This document shows positions 1 through 5,678 of a DNA stretch of 9,226 nucleotides, in pieces (position 1 is the stretch's first letter; each line of letters starts with the position of its first letter). The notes beneath the pieces are model-generated. The model made no database searches, had not been told where the DNA came from, and saw only the letters and a list, made by a program, of their open reading frames with translations. The stretch spans positions 1-9,226 of the forward strand of contig CAIPGD010000420.1 in NCBI GenBank assembly GCA_903864485.1, written 5' to 3'. Origin of the DNA: an uncultured bacterium. GTDB lineage: Bacteria; Pseudomonadota; Gammaproteobacteria; Burkholderiales; Burkholderiaceae_E. Made by a program: the position numbers and the translations under genes.

Positions 1-497
1 AGCGCATCCCGCCAATCCATGGCGTCCATCGACAGGACCCGAGGCCCACCCTGCCCAGCCGCGACCTGCGAAGCCTGCCGGCGCTCCACCCAAAGAATGA
101 CCAGCCCCCCGACAATAAACGCGAGCGCTACCGGAACGGGCGCAAACAGCGATCGCTTGATCGCAGAACCAAAAGCCAAGCCGAGGACCGCCGCAGGCAT
201 AAAAGCCAATGCAACGTGGAGGACAAACTGCCGCGATGACTGACCCGCGGAGTCCGAGCGTCCAAGGCCCTTCAGCACGCTGGTCACGCGCGCCCGAAAG
301 TACCAGAGCACCGCCAACATGGCGCCCGACTGAATGGCGATTTCGAACACTTTCGCCCGCTCATCCACAAAACCCAGCAAGTGGCCCACGAGGATCAGGT
401 GACCCGTACTGGAAACGGGTAAGAACTCGGTCAATCCCTCCACGATTCCCATCAGGGCGGCTTTGACCAGAAGCGGCAATGCGATCAGAACGTCCAT
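1..497 (-). CDS. uppP: Undecaprenyl-diphosphate phosphatase UppP/BacA (3' end cut by window edge)
   Basis: This integral inner-membrane enzyme removes one phosphate from undecaprenyl diphosphate, regenerating the lipid carrier for peptidoglycan, O-antigen and other envelope polymers. Reading from the ATG at 497, 165 codons are visible, beginning MDVLIALPLLVKAALMGIVE. The family's first signature EGLTEFLPVSSTGH lies at residues 20-33 and contains the (E/Q)xxxE glutamates (E20, E24) and a conserved His (H33). Hydrophobic stretches follow at about 55-67, 92-110 and 120-137. The family is usually about 270 residues, so roughly 100 are missing; the second signature (PGxSRS) should lie just past the edge after the visible WRDA. 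The gene starts 10 nt downstream of the stop of the metallo-hydrolase gene, suggesting co-transcription. No strong Shine-Dalgarno sequence precedes the ATG, so translation may be coupled. Identity is clear; the truncation is only the window boundary. Confidence 0.95.
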   Translation of the reverse strand, partial: MDVLIALPLLVKAALMGIVEGLTEFLPVSSTGHLILVGHLLGFVDERAKVFEIAIQSGAMLAVLWYFRARVTSVLKGLGRSDSAGQSSRQFVLHVALAFMPAAVLGLAFGSAIKRSLFAPVPVALAFIVGGLVILWVERRQASQVAAGQGGPRVLSMDAMDWRDA

Positions 498-507
498 GTG
501 GCGTCAC

Positions 508-1458
508 TCATTTCACAAAAAAGGTTTGTTCGTCGCGCCTCTCGACAAGGCCCTGCAGGATAAGTTCATCCAGGTGCTGGGTAATCGTCCGGCGCTCAGC
601 CCCGTCGAGCCAAACCGCGTTGGCATGCGGGGGATACAGGACCCGCGCCTGCACCAGTGCCTCGATCGTGTGCAGACCCGACCTCAACAATTCGAGTACG
701 CGCTCCGAACGCTGATCGATTTTGCTAATAAAAGCCGCCAGGGCCGCTTCAAAGGTCACACGATCTTGAATGACCCCCCGATGGTGCGAGGTCACCCAGA
801 TTGAGGCGGGTAGTTCACGCACCCGAGCGAGCGTCTTGCGGAAATCAATAAGGCTCGAAGTGGCGTCACCGTAATACGGACCGAAACCGGTGAGATCAAT
901 ATCGCCCAAAAATGCGAGACCGATCGGTTCGACCCAAAGCACGCAGTGCCCCCGGGTGTGCCCAGGCATGTGCACCGCCTGAACCTTGACGCCACCCAGA
1001 TCCCAGCTGGCCCCGTCCTGATAACCCTGCGCATGAGCGCAGGGCTGCCAGTCAAAATCGCGCTCGATCTGCGGCTGCAACTGCGCCAACACATCTGGTT
1101 CGTAGCCATAGTGCTCGGCCAATCCCTTCCAACTACGCGCGGCTTCGAGGTCGCCCTCATGGACAAAAATTCCAGCGTTCTTAAGCCTGGGTAGCCCGAC
1201 CACATGGTCCTCATGGACGTGACCCAAAATCGCCAGATCCACCGTTTCGAACCATGCCCCCAGGCCTGCGGAAAATTGGCGAGTGATGCGCGGCGTATCA
1301 AAGGCCGCCCGCGCATCGCGCCCCTCCAGCAGGATCTGATTACCATCCGGATACTTGCCGGACCGATCCCCCAAAATCACCGTAACAGGACCAAAATGGG
1401 CGCTCGCCAACGCGGGTTCGTTCGCGGCGGCTAGATCCTGAACTCGACCCAAAGCCAT
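508..1458 (-). CDS. Metallo-beta-lactamase-fold hydrolase with C-terminal winged-helix-like region
   Basis: This is a 316-residue MBL-superfamily protein, probably cytoplasmic since no signal peptide is visible. The metal site can be traced: HVHEDH at 80-85 (HxHxDH), H167 in PGHTRGH, D186 in FLGD and H225/H226 in TSHH, so a di-zinc hydrolase is expected. Residues from about 230 to 316 form a helical tail ending LDELILQGLVERRDEQTFFV, resembling the small winged-helix domain of LACTB2- or glyoxalase-II-like members. The substrate cannot be told from sequence; thioester, lactone or phosphoester hydrolysis are all possible within the superfamily. The start chosen is the ATG at 1458, preceded by AGGAG with a 7-nt spacer; an upstream in-frame ATG at 1512 would add 18 basic residues without such a site. 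It is followed after 10 nt by uppP and diverges from the methyltransferase gene. Confidence 0.88.
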   Translation of the reverse strand: MALGRVQDLAAANEPALASAHFGPVTVILGDRSGKYPDGNQILLEGRDARAAFDTPRITRQFSAGLGAWFETVDLAILGHVHEDHVVGLPRLKNAGIFVHEGDLEAARSWKGLAEHYGYEPDVLAQLQPQIERDFDWQPCAHAQGYQDGASWDLGGVKVQAVHMPGHTRGHCVLWVEPIGLAFLGDIDLTGFGPYYGDATSSLIDFRKTLARVRELPASIWVTSHHRGVIQDRVTFEAALAAFISKIDQRSERVLELLRSGLHTIEALVQARVLYPPHANAVWLDGAERRTITQHLDELILQGLVERRDEQTFFVK

Positions 1459-1465
1459 CCTAATT

Positions 1466-1470
1466 CTCCT
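1466..1470 (-). promoter_or_regulatory. Ribosome binding site deciding the hydrolase start
   Basis: AGGAG on the minus strand lies 7 nt upstream of the ATG at 1458. It is the best Shine-Dalgarno match for the metallo-hydrolase gene and favours this start over the in-frame ATG at 1512. Confidence 0.75.
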
Positions 1471-1523
1471 GCGCGACCACTGACTGGATTCGCGGCAACG
1501 TGGTTTCAGCATCAGCGGGGCTG

Positions 1524-1529
1524 AGTATA
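1524..1529 (-). promoter_or_regulatory. Candidate -10 element for the hydrolase-uppP pair
   Basis: The minus strand reads TATACT here, a near-consensus sigma-70 -10 hexamer about 65 nt upstream of the hydrolase ATG. It sits in the near-palindrome CTGAGTATAGTCAG (1521-1534). No good -35 hexamer lies at 16-18 bp, so this is only a candidate. Confidence 0.3.
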
Positions 1530-1541
1530 GTCAGGTGCGCC

Positions 1542-1577
1542 GATCAATAGACCGATCATTAGCCTGATCGATACCCC
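1542..1577. repeat. Three degenerate 12-bp direct repeats, each starting with GATC
   Basis: The units are GATCAATAGACC (1542-1553), GATCATTAGCCT (1554-1565) and GATCGATACCCC (1566-1577). Units two and three each match the first at 9 of 12 positions, and GATC recurs at exactly 12-bp intervals. The array lies between two divergent genes, between the candidate -10 elements of both. It could be a degenerate minisatellite or a set of phased protein-binding sites; sequence alone does not decide. Confidence 0.6.
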
Positions 1578-1588
1578 CTCGCGGCAGG

Positions 1589-1594
1589 TAGAAT
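1589..1594 (+). promoter_or_regulatory. Candidate -10 element for the methyltransferase gene
   Basis: TAGAAT matches the sigma-70 -10 consensus at five of six positions and lies 23 nt before the ATG at 1618, which would leave a short leader. The -35 region falls inside the GATC repeat and matches the consensus poorly, so an activator or a different promoter is possible. Confidence 0.33.
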
Positions 1595-1607
1595 CCACAC
1601 AGCTTTT

Positions 1608-1612
1608 GGGAG
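1608..1612 (+). promoter_or_regulatory. Ribosome binding site deciding the methyltransferase start
   Basis: GGGAG lies 5 nt upstream of the ATG at 1618. It supports that ATG over the in-frame TTG at 1606, which would overlap this site. Confidence 0.65.
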
Positions 1613-1617
1613 CCAAA

Positions 1618-2328
1618 ATGGATATCGAACGCGCGCGGTTCAATATGGTCGAACAGCAGATTCGCCCCTGGGATGTGCTCGACCCCGACGTTCTAGAGCT
1701 TTTGTATGCCCTCAAGCGGGAGGATTTCGTGCCGCCGGCTTACCGGGCGATGGCCTTTACCGACATGGAAATCCCTCTAATCGTGGGTGACCGGCCCACC
1801 GGGCAGACCATGTTCTCGCCAAAAATGGAAGCCAGACTGCTGCAGGAACTCTCTCTGCAGCGCAATGAGTCAGTCCTTGAAGTGGGGGCGGGTTCGGGCT
1901 ACATGGCCGCGCTCATGGCACACCGGGCGGGTCAAGTCGTTTCCCTCGAGATCAATCCGGCAATCGCGCAGTTCGCCCGAGATAACCTTGCCCGTGCGGC
2001 AATCACCAATGTGCGGATCGAGTGTGCGGACGGCGCCCATATCGGCACCCCAGGTACCGTCGCAGGAGATGTCTCGACACAGCAAGGCTGGGATGCCATC
2101 GTCTTGTCGGGGTCGGTGCCCTATATGCCAGAAAACATCCTAGCTCGATTGCGCGCAGGCGGTCGAGCCATTGCCATCGTAGGCGAAGCCCCCGTCATGA
2201 CCGCGCGCTTGTTCACCCGTATCGATAGCGGTGGATCGGCCGTCGCACGCTTTGAAACCGTCGACTTGTTTGAAACGATGGCCATTGCGTTGCAACATTT
2301 CCCGCAGCTAGCGTCTTTCCACTTCTGA
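1618..2328 (+). CDS. Pcm-like SAM-dependent methyltransferase (protein-L-isoaspartate O-methyltransferase family)
   Basis: This 236-residue protein begins MDIERARFNMVEQQIRPWDV, an N-terminus I associate with the betaproteobacterial Pcm-like group. The SAM-binding motif I VLEVGAGSGYMAAL is at 87-100, the acidic residue at the end of strand 2 is E111, and a DG pair occurs at 138-139. True Pcm repairs isoaspartyl residues by methylating them. Its pre-SAM signature GQTISxP appears here as GQTMFSP (62-68), and the conserved VTAA after motif II appears as VLSGSV (162-167). The fold is therefore secure, but repair activity is less so. Downstream, after 26 nt, comes a rhodanese gene and then tolC on the same strand, an arrangement known in Burkholderiales. 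The usual surE-pcm-rpoS context of canonical pcm is absent. The start is the ATG preceded by GGGAG. Confidence 0.86.
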   Translation: MDIERARFNMVEQQIRPWDVLDPDVLELLYALKREDFVPPAYRAMAFTDMEIPLIVGDRPTGQTMFSPKMEARLLQELSLQRNESVLEVGAGSGYMAALMAHRAGQVVSLEINPAIAQFARDNLARAAITNVRIECADGAHIGTPGTVAGDVSTQQGWDAIVLSGSVPYMPENILARLRAGGRAIAIVGEAPVMTARLFTRIDSGGSAVARFETVDLFETMAIALQHFPQLASFHF

Positions 2329-2354
2329 GCGCCCCTCAGCTTCCGCACCCTGCC

Positions 2355-2687
2355 ATGTACCAAATCAGTCCCACTGAGCTGGCAAGACAATTTGCCAGCG
2401 CCAAAGAAGCCGCCGCCACCGTGCCGTTCGTTCTCGATATTCGGGAGACCTGGGAAATCGAGCGCGCGTCTATCCCCGGAACCCACCATCTGCCGATGAG
2501 TCAGATTGTTGCCCGTATCAGTGAACTCGATCCGCAAAAACCCGTGATCTGCATGTGCCATCACGGTGGACGTTCGATGCAGGTCGGTGCCTGGCTCGAA
2601 ACCCAGGGCTTCGTTCACGTCACGAATCTGACCGGTGGAATCGAGGCCTGGTCGCTCGAAGTGGATGCCACCATACCGCGCTATTGA
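2355..2687 (+). CDS. Single-domain rhodanese-like sulfurtransferase
   Basis: This 110-residue protein is one rhodanese domain, the size of GlpE or PspE-like members, with no signal peptide, so it is probably cytoplasmic. The substrate loop CHHGGRS at 68-74 holds the catalytic Cys68 and the loop arginine; another Cys at 66 gives CMC. Asp28 and Arg30 in VLDIRE and the C-terminal NLTGGIEAW (91-99) are also typical. Family members carry sulfane sulfur as a cysteine persulfide and pass it to thiophilic acceptors; the acceptor here is unknown. It starts 26 nt after the methyltransferase stop, has no strong Shine-Dalgarno sequence, and precedes tolC, so the three may share a transcript. Its stop codon abuts the first, degenerate unit of a 14-bp tandem repeat. 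Confidence 0.92.
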   Translation: MYQISPTELARQFASAKEAAATVPFVLDIRETWEIERASIPGTHHLPMSQIVARISELDPQKPVICMCHHGGRSMQVGAWLETQGFVHVTNLTGGIEAWSLEVDATIPRY

Positions 2688-2737
2688 TAGACCGCGATAG
2701 ATCGACCCAGATAGATCGACCCCGATAGATCGACTCC
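2686..2737 (+). repeat. 14-bp tandem repeat between the rhodanese gene and tolC
   Basis: Three 14-bp units, GATAGATCGACCCA (2696-2709), GATAGATCGACCCC (2710-2723) and GATAGATCGACTCC (2724-2737), follow a shortened 10-bp unit GATAGACCGC (2686-2695) that overlaps the rhodanese TGA. The full units differ from one another at one or two positions, implying fairly recent duplication. The array fills most of the 66-nt gap before the tolC ATG, so copy-number change would alter leader length rather than protein. Confidence 0.9.
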
Positions 2738-2753
2738 GAAGCGAATTGAAATC

Positions 2754-4283
2754 ATGAATTTAAAACCGCTCGCAAGCGTCGCCGTTGCAGTGACCTTGGC
2801 ATATGCTCAGGCACCGGCTTGGGCACTGGACCTGAAGCAAGCGCTCGCCGCCGCATCCGGCCAGGACGCCCAACTTGCCTCGGCACGAGCGCAGCTACAA
2901 ACCGTCCGCGAACGTGTGCCACAGGCGTCTGCCGGGCTGCTCCCTACCGTCAATGGGATCACCAACATCAACCGTCAGACGGTCGATACCTCGCTGAGCA
3001 CGCGCCGCGAAAGTACCCCGCGCCAATTCGCGATCAGCCTGAATCAACCCTTGCTTCGAATGGATCGATTCGAAACGCTGGAACAAAGCAAGCTTGCGGT
3101 CGCGCAAGCCGAGGCAGCGCTGGAAGCCAGTCGGCAAGACCTCATCGTACGGGTCGCCACAGCTTACTTCGACATCCTGTCGGCCCAGGACACGCTAGCG
3201 GCCGTACGTGCTCAAAAGCGCGCGATCGCCTTGCAACTCGAGAGCGCGAAGCGCAACTTTCAGGTCGGTACCGCCACGATTACGGACCAGCAGGAAGCTC
3301 AGGCTCGCGCGGATCTTACGGACTCGCAGGAGATTGCCGCCGAAAATGATCTCGGCAATAAGCGCAACGCGCTGGCGATTTTGACTGGCCGACCATTCCA
3401 GGAAATGTCCACATTGGACGGATTGCGATCGGGTCTGGCCTTGCTGCCACCGGAGCCCGCGCAAGATGAGGCCTGGACAGAGCGCGCGCGCGCCGAAAAC
3501 ATGAATGTGCGTCAAGCCGCCATTGCGCTTGAAGTGGCCCGCCGCGAAATCACCAAAGCCAGGTTCGGGCACTGGCCCACCATCGATTTCGTGAGCTCGG
3601 CCAGTCGTAGCGAAAGCTCAACGTTGGGCGTCACCGCTGCCAATATCAACTCGATGTCGGTCGGCCTCCAGCTGGCAGTTCCCATCTATGCGGGTGGTGC
3701 AATCACCGGCCGGGTGCGCGAAGTCGTCGCTGCGAGCGAAAAAGCCATGGCTGACCTCGAAGTGGCGCGACGCAGCGCCGACCTTACCGCCCGACAACTG
3801 GTCCGCAAAGTCACGTCTGGCTTGGCCCAAGTGCGTGCACTTGAGGCCGCCGAGCGGTCTAGTCAGCTCGCTCTCGACTCCAATCTACTGGGCTATCAGG
3901 TCGGCGTGCGGATCAATATTGATGTCCTGAATGCCCAACAGCAACTCTTCTCAACGCGTCGCGATCTCGCGCTGGCCCGCTACACCGTGCTGGTCGATGG
4001 CCTGCGCTTGCGTCAATCGGTCGGTGGACTGGACGAAAACGACCTAAGCTCAGTCAATGCACTGCTGACCGCATTGGCGCCGGCAGCGGAGGCTACTGGG
4101 ACGGTTGCAGGAAAATCCGCCTCCACATCCACCACCCCATCCGCCGCCGCCCCAGCGGCCACAGCCCCAGTGACCGTCCCCTCGGTCACGACCATGAACC
4201 CTCAACCGATCGATGGCAGCAAGCCCGTAGCCAGCGCGCCCGTCAAGTCGGCCCGCTCGGCAAAAGGCAAACCAAAGCCCTGA
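2754..4283 (+). CDS. tolC: TolC-family outer-membrane channel protein
   Basis: This 509-residue outer-membrane efflux protein is the outer-membrane exit duct expected for tripartite efflux pumps or type I secretion. A Sec signal peptide is evident at residues 1-24 (basic start, hydrophobic core, cleavage after APAWA, giving mature LDLKQALAAA). Two outer-membrane-efflux repeats follow, rich in long amphipathic helices: roughly 27-220, with LNQPLLRMDRFE at the first beta region and TAYFDILSAQ, and roughly 235-435, with LQLAVPIYAGGAITGRVREV and VGVRINIDVLNAQQQLFSTR. Residues 442-509 form an Ala/Pro/Ser/Thr-rich tail ending in basic residues, without recognisable structure. No pump or adaptor gene is in view, so partners are probably encoded elsewhere. 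The start follows the 14-bp repeat and has only a weak Shine-Dalgarno sequence. The last 41 bp overlap the 3' end of waaA on the other strand. Confidence 0.93.
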   Translation: MNLKPLASVAVAVTLAYAQAPAWALDLKQALAAASGQDAQLASARAQLQTVRERVPQASAGLLPTVNGITNINRQTVDTSLSTRRESTPRQFAISLNQPLLRMDRFETLEQSKLAVAQAEAALEASRQDLIVRVATAYFDILSAQDTLAAVRAQKRAIALQLESAKRNFQVGTATITDQQEAQARADLTDSQEIAAENDLGNKRNALAILTGRPFQEMSTLDGLRSGLALLPPEPAQDEAWTERARAENMNVRQAAIALEVARREITKARFGHWPTIDFVSSASRSESSTLGVTAANINSMSVGLQLAVPIYAGGAITGRVREVVAASEKAMADLEVARRSADLTARQLVRKVTSGLAQVRALEAAERSSQLALDSNLLGYQVGVRINIDVLNAQQQLFSTRRDLALARYTVLVDGLRLRQSVGGLDENDLSSVNALLTALAPAAEATGTVAGKSASTSTTPSAAAPAATAPVTVPSVTTMNPQPIDGSKPVASAPVKSARSAKGKPKP

Positions 4284-5673
4284 GCGTACGCTGGGTAGCA
4301 CCGCGGTGCGAAGCCACCCATGCGAGCGCTGACAACGACATCGCAGTGCGCTGACTCGGGTTCTCCGCGACGCTTTGTGCAAGCTCGAGCGCATGGGCAG
4401 CCGTCGTCGCCCTGAGGGCTGCCCCGCATTCAACGGCATCCTCGGCGGCCTGCGCAAAATTGAAGGTATGCGGCCCAAGCACCACGGGGCAACCCACTGC
4501 GGCCGCTTCAATGAGGTTCTGACCGCCAAACGGGCGCAGGGACCCCCCCAGAATCGCCACATCGGCCATCGCGTACCACGCGGTCATCTCCCCCATCGAG
4601 TCCCCCAGGATCACCTCGGCCTGAGCCCAGTCCGTATCCTTCGAACGTCGAACGAGCTGAAATCCGTGCGCCTGGATCTGCTCAGCCACTGCGTCAAACC
4701 GCTGGGGATGGCGCGGCACAATTACCCACAGGGATTTTCGATGAAGTCCCGCCAATAGATCGGCCTCTTCGCCATCCCTCGTACTGGCAGCCAAAATGAC
4801 CTGGCGTCCAGACTGGGGTCCAGATTGTGGCCCAGACTGGGGCTGAGCCTGTGAATCAGACAGGCCCGCCCGCCACTGGCGTCCAAGCGCCGATAACGCC
4901 GCATCCACGGGCCGATCAAACTTGAGGTTGCCGGCAATCAATGCCCCATCGACGCCCAAGGTTCGAAGCCGCTCTGCGTCACGTGGAGTTTGCGCCACGA
5001 TGGCGGCAAGAGACGCCAGCGCGGGCTCGATCAACCAGCGGATCCGTTGCGCACGGCGCAACGAACGTGGCGATAATCGCGCATTTACCAACGCCATGGG
5101 GACCCCCGCGTCGGCGCATTGCGCGATCAGATTGGGCCAAACCTCGGTCTCCATCAGAACCCCAAGTCCAGGGCGATGTACCCTCAAAAACCGTCGCACA
5201 GCGCCGGGCGTGTCGTAGGGCAGCCAGGCCTGCTCAACCCGGCCGGCAAACTCGGCCCGTGTCGCGATCTCCAAACCTGCCGCGCGTCCGGTAGCGGTCA
5301 TATGGGTCAGCAGAAACCGTACGCTCGGATCGTGTTCGAGCCATGCTTGCATGAGGGGGACGCAGGCATGGGTTTCGCCCAGCGAGACCGCATGCAACCA
5401 GACCCGTTGATCAGTACCCGCTGAACCCCCAGAACTGCCCCCCTGGTCGCGGATGCCCCAGCCCCAGCGCTCCCACCACCGAGACCCATAACCGGGCTCG
5501 CGTCGGGCCCTCAGCCAAAGCCGCAAGAGCAGCGCCGGCGTCGCGAATCGGACCAATAGGGTCCAGAGCAGCAGACTCAACTGCTGGAGCGGATTGCGCG
5601 GGTTACGGGGGTTACGGGGGTTACTTAAGTCACGCCGATGGCGCGGTGGACCCTCGTCCCGCTTCGACGACAC
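4243..5673 (-). CDS. waaA: 3-deoxy-D-manno-octulosonic acid (Kdo) transferase WaaA/KdtA
   Basis: WaaA transfers Kdo from CMP-Kdo to lipid IVA at the cytoplasmic face of the inner membrane, the first step of LPS core assembly. From the GTG at 5673 it has 476 residues. Membrane-anchoring hydrophobic segment: about 33-53. Catalytic glutamate: E100 in HAVSLGE. Other family motifs are METEVWPNL (174-182), NARLS (197-201), GNLKFD (248-253), AASTRDGEE (295-303) and GGSLRPFGGQNLIEA (376-390). The protein is longer than E. coli WaaA (425) because of extra N-terminal residues and a PQSG-repeat loop (278-289). The start is unsettled: TTG 5688 overlaps waaC; GTG 5673 lies 5 nt after the waaC stop with AAGG nearby; TTG 5580 aligns with E. 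coli Met1 but lacks a Shine-Dalgarno sequence. The 3' end overlaps tolC by 41 bp. Function is sure, start is not. Confidence 0.93.
   Translation of the reverse strand: MSSKRDEGPPRHRRDLSNPRNPRNPRNPLQQLSLLLWTLLVRFATPALLLRLWLRARREPGYGSRWWERWGWGIRDQGGSSGGSAGTDQRVWLHAVSLGETHACVPLMQAWLEHDPSVRFLLTHMTATGRAAGLEIATRAEFAGRVEQAWLPYDTPGAVRRFLRVHRPGLGVLMETEVWPNLIAQCADAGVPMALVNARLSPRSLRRAQRIRWLIEPALASLAAIVAQTPRDAERLRTLGVDGALIAGNLKFDRPVDAALSALGRQWRAGLSDSQAQPQSGPQSGPQSGRQVILAASTRDGEEADLLAGLHRKSLWVIVPRHPQRFDAVAEQIQAHGFQLVRRSKDTDWAQAEVILGDSMGEMTAWYAMADVAILGGSLRPFGGQNLIEAAAVGCPVVLGPHTFNFAQAAEDAVECGAALRATTAAHALELAQSVAENPSQRTAMSLSALAWVASHRGATQRTLRALVCLLPSGPT
4284..4309. other. Two adjacent perfect palindromes just after the tolC stop
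   Basis: GCGTACGC (4284-4291) and GCACCGCGGTGC (4298-4309) are perfect palindromes lying immediately after the tolC TGA and inside the 3' coding part of waaA. TGGGT (4292-4296) and ACCCA (4316-4320) could extend the second into a longer stem. No T-run follows, so a classical intrinsic terminator is not supported. They could still fold at the end of the tolC transcript or be a by-product of GC-rich coding sequence. Confidence 0.4.
4807..4842 (-). repeat. 12-bp tandem repeat inside waaA encoding three PQSG units
   Basis: In the waaA sense direction the units are CCCCAGTCTGGG, CCACAATCTGGA and CCCCAGTCTGGA, each encoding Pro-Gln-Ser-Gly. They lie between the GNLKFD motif and AASTRDGEE, where E. 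coli WaaA has a shorter segment, so they look like an in-frame minisatellite expansion of a surface loop between the two halves of the enzyme. Confidence 0.85.
5587..5622 (-). repeat. 9-bp tandem repeat near the 5' end of waaA
   Basis: In the waaA direction the units are AACCCCCGT (5614-5622), AACCCCCGT (5605-5613), AACCCGCGC (5596-5604) and AATCCGCTC (5587-5595). If translated they encode Asn-Pro-Arg three times and then Asn-Pro-Leu. The first two copies are identical and the array decays towards the conserved membrane segment. It is coding only if waaA starts upstream of it. Confidence 0.85.
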
Positions 5674-5678
5674 CGGCC

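Noticed and set aside
792..1346. Open reading frame of 184 codons overlapping the metallo-hydrolase in another frame
   Set aside because: Its product is Arg/Trp-rich and shows no motif, while the overlapping frame has a complete metal site and a good ribosome binding site.
2121..2618. Open reading frame of 165 codons antisense to the methyltransferase and rhodanese genes
   Set aside because: Both genes on the plus strand carry clear family motifs; the antisense product resembles nothing and spans two unrelated genes.
4050..4562. Open reading frame of 170 codons on the minus strand across the tolC tail and waaA 3' end
   Set aside because: It is a Gly/Arg-rich shadow of the low-complexity tolC tail and of waaA in another frame, with no recognisable domain.
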